Assembly (NCBI RefSeq): GCF_002155695.1
Contig: NZ_MUYJ01000002.1
Location: 247,695 to 311,694 of the forward strand
Length of the DNA: 64,000 nucleotides
Reading direction: 5' to 3'
Source of the DNA: Erythrobacter tepidarius
GTDB taxonomy: Bacteria > Pseudomonadota > Alphaproteobacteria > Sphingomonadales > Sphingomonadaceae
A program made the translations under genes and the position numbers. This document shows, one piece after another, positions 1 to 12,040 of the stretch. Below the pieces are notes generated by a model. It saw only the letters and a program-made list of their open reading frames with translations, was not told the DNA's origin and ran no database searches. The stretch's first letter is position 1. Each line of letters begins with the position of its first letter.

Positions 1-139
1 CGGCGTGCACCAGCTTCGCCGTATCCGCCGCGGTGCGGCCATTCTCGGCCAGACGCCACATCCCCCATGCGATGGAGGACACCTCGAAATCGCTTCGGCC
101 AAGTCGGCGCGTGGCGGGCGGCAGGGGCAGTTCACTCAT
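1..139 (-). CDS. Aldo/keto reductase, N-terminal part (cut by window edge)
   Basis: The visible 46 codons start at an ATG (137-139) and read MSELPLPPATRRLGRSDFEV..., followed by SSIAWGMWRL. This is the usual beginning of the aldo/keto reductase barrel (RxLGxS...vS.ig.G). The catalytic Tyr/Lys/His lie outside the window. The start overlaps the stop of the LacI gene by 4 nt (ATGA), so it is the third gene of the minus-strand operon sulfoquinovosidase-lacI-AKR. In the sulfoquinovose monooxygenase pathway of Agrobacterium an AKR (SmoB) reduces 6-dehydroglucose to glucose; that role is an inference here, and a general sugar or aldehyde reductase is equally possible from this fragment. Confidence 0.8.
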   Translation of the reverse strand, partial: MSELPLPPATRRLGRSDFEVSSIAWGMWRLAENGRTAADTAKLVHA

Positions 140-1146
140 TGGGGGTTCCTTTTGGGGGGAGCGACCGAAGCACGTTCGACAAGCTCATGGGGCAAGCGCT
201 TGTGGGTAATGTCCCCGCCCGCAATCAAGATCTGGGTGGCGGTGCGCGCGAGGTCGGCCATCGGCTGGCGGATGGTGGTCAGCGGCGGCCATACGGTGCG
301 TGCGAGCGTCGTGTCGTCGAAACCGGTCACCGACAGCTCGGCGGGAACGCTGATCCCGCGGTCATGCGCCACGGCAAGCACGCCTGCGGCCATGTCGTCG
401 TTCGAGGCGAAGATCGCAGAGGGACGATCGGGCAGATCGAGCAACGCCTTGGCTCCGGCGACACCGCTGTCGAAATCGAATTCGCCATCAACGACAAGAC
501 CCGGCTCGAAGGGAATACCGACCCGGTCCAAGGCACGGCGATAGCCGAACAGGCGATCCTCGGAGGCCATGTGGTTGGCGTGGCCCTTGATGAAACCGAT
601 CCGGCGGTGTCCAGCATTGATCAGATGGGTGGTCATGTCATCGGCGGCCTGCGCGTCGTCCATGAATACCGACGAGGTCAGCGCGTGGTTGGTACCGGGC
701 GAAATCCGCACGAAAGGCACGTCCATCGTTTCCAGCGCGCGCAGCACCGGGCCGCAGTCGGTGACTGGAGACGAAAGAATGATCCCGTCGACATGGGTCT
801 CGCTGACCAGACCACGCACCTGCTCGCCCACCCGTGGATCGGCAACGTCGACCGGCTGGGCGAGCAGGCGGATCCCCTTTTCCTGGCACACCTCCCAGCA
901 GCCCTTCTGGATCTGGAACATGTAAAAGGGACTGTGATTGTCGTAGATCAGCGCAATCTGGTTCGACTTCGCGCCCGAAAGAATGCGTGCCGCAACCGAC
1001 GGGCGGTAGTCGAGTTCGGCCATCGCCGCCTCGACCCGCGCCTTCAGCTCGGCGCTGACATAAGGGTGGCCGTTGAGCACCCGGCTGACGGTCTTGACCG
1101 CCACGCCCGCGCGGGCGGCGACATCTTTGATATTGGCGCGGCTCAT
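136..1146 (-). CDS. LacI-family transcriptional regulator of the sulfosugar locus
   Basis: 336 aa. The N-terminal helix-turn-helix (residues about 4-28, IKDVAARAGVAVKTVSRVLN) and hinge (VAARIL) are typical of LacI/GalR repressors. They are followed by a periplasmic-binding-protein-like sensor domain (SNQIALIYDN..., ending near VWPPLTTIRQP). The gene lies between the sulfoquinovosidase (4-nt overlap at 1143-1146) and the AKR (4-nt overlap at 136-139), so the three are co-translated. The likely effector is the sugar released or imported by this locus, and likely targets are the divergent promoter region at 3132-3295 and the site upstream of the yeiH-like gene. Family assignment is firm; effector and targets are inferred from position. 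Confidence 0.93.
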   Translation of the reverse strand: MSRANIKDVAARAGVAVKTVSRVLNGHPYVSAELKARVEAAMAELDYRPSVAARILSGAKSNQIALIYDNHSPFYMFQIQKGCWEVCQEKGIRLLAQPVDVADPRVGEQVRGLVSETHVDGIILSSPVTDCGPVLRALETMDVPFVRISPGTNHALTSSVFMDDAQAADDMTTHLINAGHRRIGFIKGHANHMASEDRLFGYRRALDRVGIPFEPGLVVDGEFDFDSGVAGAKALLDLPDRPSAIFASNDDMAAGVLAVAHDRGISVPAELSVTGFDDTTLARTVWPPLTTIRQPMADLARTATQILIAGGDITHKRLPHELVERASVAPPKRNPQ

Positions 1147-3131
1147 GTGGCGAGCTCCCTGAACAGCGGCGCAAAGGCACTTTGCGGGCGGTAGAACACC
1201 GGCGGCTCACCGAGGGGCGCTGCGACGCTGTGCCAGCCGGGAGGATAATCGCGCCCACTCCACAAGTGCCGCCAAGCCCCCTGCGGCAGATAGACGCGCC
1301 GCTCTCTCGCCCCCGCTGCGATCACCGGTGCCACCATCACATCCTGCCCATAGAGGAACTGATCCTGAAGGGTGAAGGTCTCCGCGTCTTGCGGATAGTG
1401 CAGGAACAGCGCACGCTGGGCCGGAAGGCCGATTTCCCGCGCTTCGGCGACGAGGTGCTGGACATAGGGGGCAAGGGCCGCGTGGATGCGGCTCCACCGT
1501 ACGAAGCCGGCAACCAGGCTCGGCGAGGAATCGATCTGAAGATTGTCGTCGGGGCGATTGCCTTCGTGGGTACGGAACACGGGGCTGAACGCGCCCAGCT
1601 CGTACCAGCGCAACATCAGCTCTTCGGTCCGGACATTGCCGAAAAGGCTGGTGTAGCCACCGACGTCGGAATGGCTGAAGGCATTGCCGACGAGGCCGGA
1701 CGACAGCGCGGCGGTGATAACCGTGCCGATCCCGTCATGGCGGCTGAAATCAACCGACTGGTCGCCCGCCCAAAGAAGCGGGCAGTGCGCCTGCACCCCG
1801 GTATGTCCGGCGCGCATGAACCACAGCACGTCGCCCGTCCGCTCCCTTGAAGCGACCGCCCGCGCATTGACCTCGGCCCAGCGCACAGGCCAGCGGTTGT
1901 GCTCCTGCATCGGGTCGCCAGCGTGGAGGCGCAGGTCGGTGGGCAGGTATTCACCGAAATCCGCCATCCACCCATCAAGCCCGAAATCGAGCATCCGCTT
2001 GCCGATCACATCTTCGATGAACCAGTCGCAGGCGGCAGGATTGGTGAAGTCGACCACGCCCGCGTCGAACTCGCCGAAATCGACGAGATAGGGCGCATCC
2101 GCATCCAGCCGGAGGGCAAGGAAGCCCCTCGCTGACGCTTCGGGGAAAAGCGGGCCGTCGACCGCAAGGTATGGGTTGACGTAACCGAGGAAGCGGATGC
2201 CACGCGCTTTAAGAGCGGTGATACGGGCCGGCAGATCGGGGTAGCGGGCGGGATTCCATTGCCAGTCCCAGAACAATCGGCGCCCGAAGCTGGTCTCGCG
2301 GATGCCGACCCAGTCTTCGCACCACAGGCCCGCAATCGCCGCCCCCGCCTCGATCAGCGCCTCGAGCCGGGCGAAACTGGCCTCGCCCGCTTTGAGCCCG
2401 ACAATGGCACCGCCCAGCGCCCAATCGGGCAGGGCGTGGCGCGGGCCGAAGCGCGCACCCAGCTGGCGGGCGAGCTCGGCAGGCGCGCCCTCGAACAGGT
2501 CGATCACGACCTCGGCCGACCACACATCGACGCGCAGCCGCCCAGGCACGCAGGCATCCAGTTCGACATATTCGCTATTGGCAAGGCTGATCGCCCAGCC
2601 GCCCGAGCACAGCACGGTGGGTTCGGGATAGTTGGTGGTCCAGTAATCCCCGCCCGCAAAGCTGCCATCGGCGCTGGCCTGATCGGTGAGCGGGGTGCCT
2701 GGCTCCCGGCCCACACCCGGCTCGCTGGTCCAGATCGGGAACTTGCGGCCATTGAGCGCAAGATAGCTCATCTGCTCGCCGGCGCCCCACAGCACGTCGT
2801 CCGGGGCCAGCGCGAAATCGAGCGTCACCCGGTCATGGCCCGAAAGCGCTGTCACCGCCAGACGTGGTGCATCGGGTGCAAGACTTACCGCCACTGCGGC
2901 GGCCCCATCGGTGCTGGAGAGCCGCACTGCCGCCGGCCCGATCATTTCGCATTTGGACAGTGGCCCTGCGGCCACAGGGCTATCCGAGAGGCGGAAATTG
3001 CCGCGCACCATCGTCACCACTGGATCACCCGAAGCGACCGAAATGGAAAGACTTTCCGGATCATGGCGCAGCACGCAGCGCCCGCCCAGCAGCAGGGCAA
3101 ATCCCCCCTCGCTAGGCGTCAACCGCACCAT
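1143..3131 (-). CDS. GH31 sulfoquinovosidase (KERWY-type)
   Basis: 662 aa from the ATG at 3131 (upstream in-frame starts give an unconserved extension). A GH31 alpha-glycosidase: nucleophile Asp391 in GWMADFGEYLPTD, acid/base Asp457 in LLWAGDQSVDF. The residues known to recognise the sulfonate and 4-OH in sulfoquinovosidases are all present: Lys247 (VGLKAG), Glu272 (WCEDW), Arg285 and Trp288 (GRRLFWDW), Tyr493 (DVGGYTSL). That is the Lys/Glu-Arg-Trp-Tyr variant of the Agrobacterium enzyme rather than the Gln/Gln variant of E. coli YihQ. Expected reaction: hydrolysis of alpha-sulfoquinovosides such as SQ-glycerol (the deacylated sulfolipid headgroup) to SQ plus glycerol. No clear signal peptide, so it is probably cytoplasmic. 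First gene of an operon with lacI and an AKR; divergent from a TonB receptor. Confidence 0.93.
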   Translation of the reverse strand: MVRLTPSEGGFALLLGGRCVLRHDPESLSISVASGDPVVTMVRGNFRLSDSPVAAGPLSKCEMIGPAAVRLSSTDGAAAVAVSLAPDAPRLAVTALSGHDRVTLDFALAPDDVLWGAGEQMSYLALNGRKFPIWTSEPGVGREPGTPLTDQASADGSFAGGDYWTTNYPEPTVLCSGGWAISLANSEYVELDACVPGRLRVDVWSAEVVIDLFEGAPAELARQLGARFGPRHALPDWALGGAIVGLKAGEASFARLEALIEAGAAIAGLWCEDWVGIRETSFGRRLFWDWQWNPARYPDLPARITALKARGIRFLGYVNPYLAVDGPLFPEASARGFLALRLDADAPYLVDFGEFDAGVVDFTNPAACDWFIEDVIGKRMLDFGLDGWMADFGEYLPTDLRLHAGDPMQEHNRWPVRWAEVNARAVASRERTGDVLWFMRAGHTGVQAHCPLLWAGDQSVDFSRHDGIGTVITAALSSGLVGNAFSHSDVGGYTSLFGNVRTEELMLRWYELGAFSPVFRTHEGNRPDDNLQIDSSPSLVAGFVRWSRIHAALAPYVQHLVAEAREIGLPAQRALFLHYPQDAETFTLQDQFLYGQDVMVAPVIAAGARERRVYLPQGAWRHLWSGRDYPPGWHSVAAPLGEPPVFYRPQSAFAPLFRELAT

Positions 3132-3172
3132 GCCTGACCCGTGATCCTCCACCGGACTGTCCCTCTGTCCGC

Positions 3173-3189
3173 TCTGACACCGCTTGACA
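3173..3189 (+). promoter_or_regulatory. Candidate LacI-family operator between sulfoquinovosidase and TonB receptor genes
   Basis: The 164-bp divergent intergenic region contains TCTGACACCGCTTGACA at these positions. It matches 13 of 17 bases of TGTGACACCGTGAGACA at 7015-7031, upstream of the yeiH-like gene. An inverted repeat CTGTCCC (3157-3163) / GGGACAG (3194-3200) brackets it. CG-centred TGACA-type sites are typical for LacI-family proteins, and a lacI gene is in the adjacent operon. Binding itself is inferred. Confidence 0.45.
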
Positions 3190-3295
3190 TATCGGGACAG
3201 AAAGCGCAACCCGAAGAGCGAAAGATCGACCGCACGGGCGAAGATCTTGAACCGCGCCCGAAAGATTCGATCACGACGCAGGGGAGAACATCACG

Positions 3296-5605
<2,310 letters not shown>

Positions 5606-5635
5606 TGGGCCCTTTGCGCCCGTGAACAGGACAAG

Positions 5636-5668
5636 GGGCCGTCGGAGCAATCCGGCGGCCCTTCTTGT
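5636..5668 (+). terminator. Intrinsic terminator after the TonB receptor gene
   Basis: An 11-bp stem, GGGCCGTCGGA (5636-5646) with TCCGGCGGCCC (5651-5661) and one G-T pair, closes a GCAA loop and is followed by CTTCTTGTCT. It lies 30 bp after the receptor stop and 32 bp before the MFS start. It may separate the receptor from the downstream operon or only damp read-through. Confidence 0.7.
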
Positions 5669-5699
5669 CTGCCTCTGCCGTCAATCCTAGGAACTCAAG

Positions 5700-6968
5700 A
5701 TGGTCACCGCGCCCTCGCCTCTTTCCAACCGCCTGCGCTGGTCGCTGTTCACGGTGCTGTGCATCGCCGGCGTGTTCAACGCGATGGACCGACCGATCAT
5801 CGCCATTCTCAAGCCCGACATGATGGCCGATTTCGCTTGGAGCGACAGCGACTTCGGCGATCTGGCCGCGGTCACCCAGTTCTCCGCGGCCTTTGCCTTC
5901 CTGTTCACCGGCTGGCTGGTCGACCGGTTGGGGGTCAACCGTTCGATGCAGGTCGGCGCGAGCGCCTGGAGCCTTGCGGCCATGGCGCATGGCTGGGCGA
6001 TGACCACCGCCCATGTGGTGGCCGCGCGCATTGGCCTCGGGGTAACCGAGGCGGTGCAGACCCCGCTCACCATCAAGACCGTCGCCACGCTGTTCCCGCC
6101 CGACAAGCGCTCCTTCGCCTTCGGTTTTGCAACCTTGCTGGCCGGTGCGGGGACGATCGCCATGCCCTTCATTATCCCCGCACTGGCGCTGGCGGTGGGC
6201 TGGCGCGGGGCGCTGGTGGCGGGCGGGATCGGCGGTTTTGCCTCGCTTGTGGCGTGGATGTGGCTGGCGCGCGGCGTGGTGCAACTGCGCAATGCCGCAC
6301 CCACGGATGTCGTACCACCCGCCGATGCGGCTGCAACCGACAGCTATGGCGCGATCCTCTTGAGCCGCAGCACCTGGGCAATCGTCGTTGCCAAGGCACT
6401 TTCGGACATGACCTGGTGGTTCATCAACTTCTGGCTAGCCGATTACTACCGCAGGGAATTCGGCCTCTCGACGCTCGAGCTGGCGGTGCCGCTGGCGATC
6501 GCCTTTGCTGGGTCGGGGCTTGGAGCGCTGCTGGCGGGCTGGGCTTCGACCCGGCTGCTAGAGGCGGGCTGGAGCCCCAACCGCGTTCGGAAGGGCATGA
6601 TGCTGGTCTGCGCTCTGATCGTGGCCCCGCTGCCGCTGGTGCTGGCGCTCGACAGTTTCTGGCCGGTCGCGGTGATGATCGGGGTGGTGATGGCGGGCCA
6701 CCAGGGCTTCTCGCTCTCGCTGTTCTCGACCATCACCGATGTTGTCCCCAACGCCAGAGTCGGGCGGGTGACAGCTCTCGGGGCCTTCATGGGCAATATG
6801 GGGGGCGTGGCGATCAGCCTTGTCACCGGGCGCGTGCTCGATGCCGGCTTCGGCTTCGTGCCGCTGTTCATCTTCGCGGCTGCATCCTATCTTCTTGCGC
6901 TGGCGTGGTTCCAATGGCTGCTGCCCGAAATCCGCCGCGACGAGGGCGCGTTGGGCCGCGCTGCCTGA
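5700..6968 (+). CDS. MFS transporter, probable sugar/sugar-acid permease
   Basis: 422 aa with about 12 hydrophobic segments and the MFS loop motif after TM2 (GWLVDRLGVNRSMQVGASAW). The start fits the anion:cation symporter type (hexuronate/galactonate permeases) with the acidic first loop (FNAMDRPIIAILKPDMMADF). It is the inner-membrane counterpart of the TonB receptor just upstream. SQ is anionic, which suits this family, so SQ or SQ-glycerol uptake is a reasonable guess. The cluster encodes no ABC importer, unlike the Agrobacterium smo locus. Confidence 0.85.
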   Translation: MVTAPSPLSNRLRWSLFTVLCIAGVFNAMDRPIIAILKPDMMADFAWSDSDFGDLAAVTQFSAAFAFLFTGWLVDRLGVNRSMQVGASAWSLAAMAHGWAMTTAHVVAARIGLGVTEAVQTPLTIKTVATLFPPDKRSFAFGFATLLAGAGTIAMPFIIPALALAVGWRGALVAGGIGGFASLVAWMWLARGVVQLRNAAPTDVVPPADAAATDSYGAILLSRSTWAIVVAKALSDMTWWFINFWLADYYRREFGLSTLELAVPLAIAFAGSGLGALLAGWASTRLLEAGWSPNRVRKGMMLVCALIVAPLPLVLALDSFWPVAVMIGVVMAGHQGFSLSLFSTITDVVPNARVGRVTALGAFMGNMGGVAISLVTGRVLDAGFGFVPLFIFAAASYLLALAWFQWLLPEIRRDEGALGRAA

Positions 6969-7014
6969 AAACGCCGCCTCGAGCGGTTGCAATGGCGGGA
7001 CGCGGGGGATAGAA

Positions 7015-7031
7015 TGTGACACCGTGAGACA
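7015..7031 (+). promoter_or_regulatory. Candidate operator upstream of the yeiH-glpD-sulfite dehydrogenase operon
   Basis: TGTGACACCGTGAGACA is an imperfect palindrome (TGT-2-CAC-1-GTG-2-ACA) placed 33 bp before the ATG at 7065 and inside the only gap (96 bp) between the MFS gene and the coupled six-gene chain. It shares 13 of 17 positions with the site at 3173-3189. Shared control by the LacI protein at 136-1146 is inferred. Confidence 0.45.
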
Positions 7032-7064
7032 TAAAATGCGGAACAGGGCAGGGGCAGTCGGCCG

Positions 7065-8159
7065 ATGAAGCGCGGGTCGCACCCCGATTTCGATGCTTAC
7101 GCCGGCGATCTGTTCGGCGAGATGATGCTCGCCGACAGCGTCGCTGCGAACAACGCGCCACCCGAGCGGAAGCCCCTGTCGCGCTTTGTCCCAGGCATCG
7201 CGATCTGCGCCATCGCCGGGGCTGCCGCTGCGTGGCTGGCGCAGAATTATGGCGTTCCGATCATTCTGGCCGGGTTGCTGCTTGGTCTCGCGCTCAATTT
7301 CGCTGCAGGCGATGTGCGCACCCATGACGGGCTCGATGCGACCGCGCGTTATGGCCTGAGGGCAGGAATCGTGCTGCTCGGCTTGCAGGTTACCTTGATG
7401 CAAATCGCCGCAATGGGCGCGGTGCCGTTTGTGGGCCTCGCACTCGTCATGGTGGCAGCAATCGCGGCCGCATTGCTGGCCGCGCGCGCCACCGGACAAA
7501 GCCCTGCCATCGGGCTGCTTGCCGGCGGATCGACCGCGATCTGCGGCGCTTCGGCGGCGCTTGCACTCTATGGCGCGATCGGGCGCGAGCGGATCGGGCA
7601 GGCGCAGTTCACGCTGACGCTCGTTATCCTCGCCGCGGCCTCGGCGGTTGCGCTTGTCATCTATCCGCCGCTGGCGAAGATGCTGGCCTTCAGCGATGCG
7701 CAGGCGGGGTTTCTGGTCGGCGCCTCGGTGCACGACGTCGCGCAGGCGATTGGCGCTGGCTTTGCCGTATCCGATGCGGCCGGCGCACAGGCGACCGTGG
7801 TGAAGCTCACCCGCGTCGCCCTGCTGGCTCCGCTGGTGACGCTCGCCGCCTTGTGGATCGCACGCGTCCAGCCGATTGCGACCAGCGGCAATGCCGCGCG
7901 CTTGCCGTTGTTGCCGGGCTTTATCCTCGCCTTTCTCGCGCTGGTGGCGGTCAACTCGCTGGTCACCGTGCCGCCCGTCCTCGTCGCCACCGCGCTGACC
8001 CTGTCCAAGGCCCTTTTGCTGCTCGCCGTCACCGCCACAGCGATGCGCACCCGTACCGATCTGCTGCTGGAGCTTGGCTGGCGTGCGGTGATGCCGGTGC
8101 TCGCGGCGACCATCGCCTCGCTCGGCGTGGCGCTGGCCTTTGCGCGGTGGATGCTGTGA
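7065..8159 (+). CDS. YeiH/UPF0324-family membrane protein, putative sulfite/sulfate exporter
   Basis: 364 aa. A 40-residue hydrophilic start precedes roughly ten membrane segments. Family landmarks are visible: GLRAGIVLLGLQVTL, GQSPAIGLLAGGSTAICGAS and GFLVGASVHDVAQAIGAG. Members are commonly annotated as putative sulfate export transporters and often sit in sulfonate-degrading loci that release sulfite. It is the first gene of a six-gene chain ending in a sulfite dehydrogenase and a cytochrome c. Its stop overlaps the GTG of the next gene (GTGA). Transport role is family-based inference; a shorter start at an internal Met (GEMMLADS) is possible. Confidence 0.85.
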   Translation: MKRGSHPDFDAYAGDLFGEMMLADSVAANNAPPERKPLSRFVPGIAICAIAGAAAAWLAQNYGVPIILAGLLLGLALNFAAGDVRTHDGLDATARYGLRAGIVLLGLQVTLMQIAAMGAVPFVGLALVMVAAIAAALLAARATGQSPAIGLLAGGSTAICGASAALALYGAIGRERIGQAQFTLTLVILAAASAVALVIYPPLAKMLAFSDAQAGFLVGASVHDVAQAIGAGFAVSDAAGAQATVVKLTRVALLAPLVTLAALWIARVQPIATSGNAARLPLLPGFILAFLALVAVNSLVTVPPVLVATALTLSKALLLLAVTATAMRTRTDLLLELGWRAVMPVLAATIASLGVALAFARWML

Positions 8160-9649
8160 CCGGGGCCGTGTTCGATCTTGCGGTCATCGGCGGCGGTGTC
8201 AACGGCGCCGGGATCGCCCGCGATGCCGCCGGACGCGGCGCAAAAGTGCTGCTGCTCGAACGCGGCGACCTCGCCGAGGGCACTTCGTCCAGCTCCACCA
8301 AGCTGATTCACGGCGGCCTCAGGTATCTTGAGCACTACGAGTTCGGCCTGGTGCGCGAGGCCTTGAGCGAGCGCGAGGTGCTGTGGGGCATCGCGCCGCA
8401 TATCATCTGGCCGCTGCGTTTCATCCTGCCGCACCGCAAGGGCCTTCGCCCGCGCTGGCTGCTCAGGCTCGGCCTGTTCCTCTATGACCATATCGGCGGG
8501 CGCAAGTTTCTGCCCCCGGCCCAGAGCGTGCTGCTGGCCAACCATCCCGCCGGCGCGGCTCTAAAGCCCGAATACACCCGCGCTTTCGCCTATTCGGATG
8601 CCTGGGTGGACGATGCAAGGCTGGTCATCCTCAACGCCCGCGATGCGGCTGACCGGGGAGCCGAAGTGCGCACCCGCTGTGAGGTGACCTGCTTGACGCG
8701 CGCGAGCGGGTTGTGGCGCATCGACGCGGGAAGCGAGACCTTCCGTGCCCGCGCCGTGGTGAATGCCGCCGGCCCGCGCGTGCTGGAACTGCTCGCGCGG
8801 GCGGGCCAGCCGACCAGCCAGAAAATGCGTCTGGTGCGCGGCTCGCACATTGTCGTGAAGAAACTGTTCGATCACCCCTTCGCCTATTTCTTCCAGCTTC
8901 CCGACGGGCGAATCTTCTTTGCCATCCCCTACGAGGAGGATTTCACCCTGATCGGCACCACCGATGTCGATCACCACGGCAGCCTCGCGGAGGTGAAGGC
9001 CAGCCCGGAGGAGATCGCCTATCTGTGCGCTGGCGCTTCGGAATATTTCCGCACCCCTGTAACCCCGGCAGACGTGGTGTGGACCTATTCGGGGGTGCGG
9101 CCGCTGATCGACGACGGTTCGGGCAAGCCCGAGGCGGCGACGCGCGGCTACCGCTTCGAGCTGGACGGCGGGAGCGACGGCACGCCGCCGCTGCTCACGG
9201 TGTTCGGCGGCAAGATCACCACCTACCGCGAACTCAGCGCCGAGGCAGTCGGGCGGCTCGCGCCCTTCCTGCCGGTGTTGGCGGGCGCGGACTGGACCGG
9301 TGCGGCCAATCTGCCAGGCGGTAATTTCGGCCGCTACGATGCCCCCGCCCTCGCCCGCAGCCTTGCCCGGCGTTACCCATTCCTGGACGAGACCCAGGCC
9401 CGCCGCTTGACCCGCCTCTACGGCACGATCGCCCAGGATTTCCTTGGCGAGGCGGCCAGCGCCGCCGATCTGGGCGAGGATTTCGGCCATGGGCTGACCG
9501 CTGCCGAGGTCGACCACCTCATAGCGCGCGAATGGGCGCGCACACCCGAGGACATCCTGTGGCGTCGCACCAAGCTTGGCCTCCACTTCACAGCCGGCCA
9601 AACCGCAAGGCTCGCTGCCTATCTCGCTGAAAGGATCACCCCCGCATGA
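8156..9649 (+). CDS. glpD: FAD-dependent glycerol-3-phosphate dehydrogenase
   Basis: 497 aa from the GTG at 8156, which overlaps the preceding stop. Rossmann FAD motif at the N-terminus (VIGGGVNGAGIARDAAGRG), then the GlpD signature SSSSTKLIHGGLRYLEHYEF and the later block LIGTTDVDHHG ... YSGVRPL, with a C-terminal helical domain (EDILWRRTKLGLHFT). It oxidises sn-glycerol 3-phosphate to DHAP at the membrane, passing electrons to quinone. In a sulfoquinovosidase locus the natural source is the glycerol freed from SQ-glycerol; no glycerol kinase is seen in the window, so that step must be encoded elsewhere. Start-stop coupled to both neighbours. Confidence 0.92.
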   Translation: MTGAVFDLAVIGGGVNGAGIARDAAGRGAKVLLLERGDLAEGTSSSSTKLIHGGLRYLEHYEFGLVREALSEREVLWGIAPHIIWPLRFILPHRKGLRPRWLLRLGLFLYDHIGGRKFLPPAQSVLLANHPAGAALKPEYTRAFAYSDAWVDDARLVILNARDAADRGAEVRTRCEVTCLTRASGLWRIDAGSETFRARAVVNAAGPRVLELLARAGQPTSQKMRLVRGSHIVVKKLFDHPFAYFFQLPDGRIFFAIPYEEDFTLIGTTDVDHHGSLAEVKASPEEIAYLCAGASEYFRTPVTPADVVWTYSGVRPLIDDGSGKPEAATRGYRFELDGGSDGTPPLLTVFGGKITTYRELSAEAVGRLAPFLPVLAGADWTGAANLPGGNFGRYDAPALARSLARRYPFLDETQARRLTRLYGTIAQDFLGEAASAADLGEDFGHGLTAAEVDHLIAREWARTPEDILWRRTKLGLHFTAGQTARLAAYLAERITPA

Positions 9650-10218
9650 CCCGAATCGTAGCCCTTGGCGGCACGGTCAATCCCGGCTCCTCGACCGAAC
9701 AGGCCCTGCGTCTTGCCGCCGGCATCGCCGCTGAGGAAGGCGCCGAGGTAACGGTCTTCGGCGGTGAATATCTCACCGCCCTGCCGCATTATCTGGGGCC
9801 GCAGCACGATTCCTCGCAAGGCGCGGAGATGGTCGCGGCGGTGCGCGAGGCCGACGGCTTGCTCATCGCCGCACCCGGCTATCACGGCACGATCTCGGGC
9901 GTGGTGAAGAACGCGCTCGACTACCTCGAAGACCTCGCGCGCGATGAACGCCCCTACCTCGATGGGCGCGCGGTCGGCCTGATTGCCACCGCTTTCGGTG
10001 ATCAGGCCTCGATGAGCACCTTGCAGACGATGCGCGCGATAACCCATGCCTTGCGCGGCTGGCCGACCCCAATGGGCGCGACGATCCGCACCTATCACGG
10101 GCTTTTCTCCCCTGATGGCGAATGCCTCGACGAACGCGCGCGCAGCCAGCTCGAACTGGTGGGCAGGCAGGTCGTGCTGGGCGCGCGCAGTTTTGCCGCC
10201 GGGAGGAATCTGGCGTGA
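9646..10218 (+). CDS. NAD(P)H-dependent FMN reductase (SsuE/flavodoxin-fold type)
   Basis: 190 aa. Flavodoxin-like FMN-binding motifs: LGGTVNPGSSTEQALRLA (phosphate loop) and LIAAPGYHGTISGVVKNALD (isoalloxazine loop). These are the hallmarks of SsuE/MsuE-type NADPH-dependent FMN reductases, which feed reduced FMN to two-component sulfonate monooxygenases. The ATG overlaps the glpD stop and its own stop overlaps the next GTG. Inside a sulfosugar locus the obvious partner would be an FMNH2-dependent sulfoquinovose monooxygenase; no such luciferase-like gene is in the window. A quinone or azo reductase activity cannot be excluded. Confidence 0.88.
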   Translation: MTRIVALGGTVNPGSSTEQALRLAAGIAAEEGAEVTVFGGEYLTALPHYLGPQHDSSQGAEMVAAVREADGLLIAAPGYHGTISGVVKNALDYLEDLARDERPYLDGRAVGLIATAFGDQASMSTLQTMRAITHALRGWPTPMGATIRTYHGLFSPDGECLDERARSQLELVGRQVVLGARSFAAGRNLA

Positions 10219-10828
10219 GCGGGGCCGCGGATCTCGATGCGGCGCTGGCGGCGGTGGCCGCCGGGCGGATCATCGTCATCGTCGGCGACCGGCTGCGCGG
10301 GGGCGATATCGACCTGATGTGCGCCGCGCGCCATGTCACGCCGCAAGCAATCAATTTCATGGCGACCCACGGGCGCGGCCTGATCTGCCTCGCGGTTACG
10401 CCGCAGCGCGCCGCACAGCTGGGCCTGTCGCTGGTCAACCCCGGCACCGAGCGCCAGACCGGACGGCCTTTTGCCCGCTCGATCGAGGCCGCGCATGGTG
10501 TCTCGACCGGCATCTCCGCCGCCGACCGCGCGCACACGGTGCGGGTGGCCATTGCCGAGGGAGCGAGCGCGGCGGATATCCACTCGCCCGGCCATGTCTT
10601 CCCGCTGATTGCCAAGGAGGGCGGGGTGCTGGCCCGGCCCTCGGCCTGTGAGGCATCGATCGATCTGGCACGGCTGGCGGGGGCAGGCGATGCCGCGGTG
10701 ATCTGCTCGATCATGCGCGACGACGGCGAGATGGCGCGGATCGACGACATCGGCGACCTGATTGCAGCGCATGGGCTGGCGGTGGCGGATATCGGCGCGC
10801 TGATCGACCGCCTGGCAGGGGCCGCGGC

Positions 10829-10832
<4 letters not shown>
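10215..10832 (+). CDS. RibB-like protein with degenerate acidic loop
   Basis: 205 aa from a GTG overlapping the previous stop. It aligns throughout with 3,4-dihydroxy-2-butanone 4-phosphate synthase (RibB): IEAAHGVSTGISAADR, SPGHVFPLIAKEGGVLARP and CEASIDLARLAG are intact. The loop that binds the two metal ions in RibB (Arg-Glu-Asn-Glu-Gly-Asp) is here Arg28-Gly29-Gly30-Asp31-Ile32-Asp33. The metal-ligand Glu (E. coli Glu38) is therefore Gly, while the metal-ligand His survives in SPGH. The riboflavin reaction is doubtful; a related enolisation/elimination on a sugar-like ketone is conceivable. It lies between an FMN reductase and a sulfite dehydrogenase with 4-nt overlaps on both sides, so its job should belong to this pathway. 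Confidence 0.85.

Positions 10833-12036
<1,204 letters not shown>

Positions 12037-12040
<4 letters not shown>

Noticed and set aside
7853..8155. Longer N-terminus for GlpD starting inside the yeiH-like gene
   Set aside because: The extension is Arg/Ala-rich shadow of the yeiH-like frame; the FAD motif begins right after the GTG at 8156.
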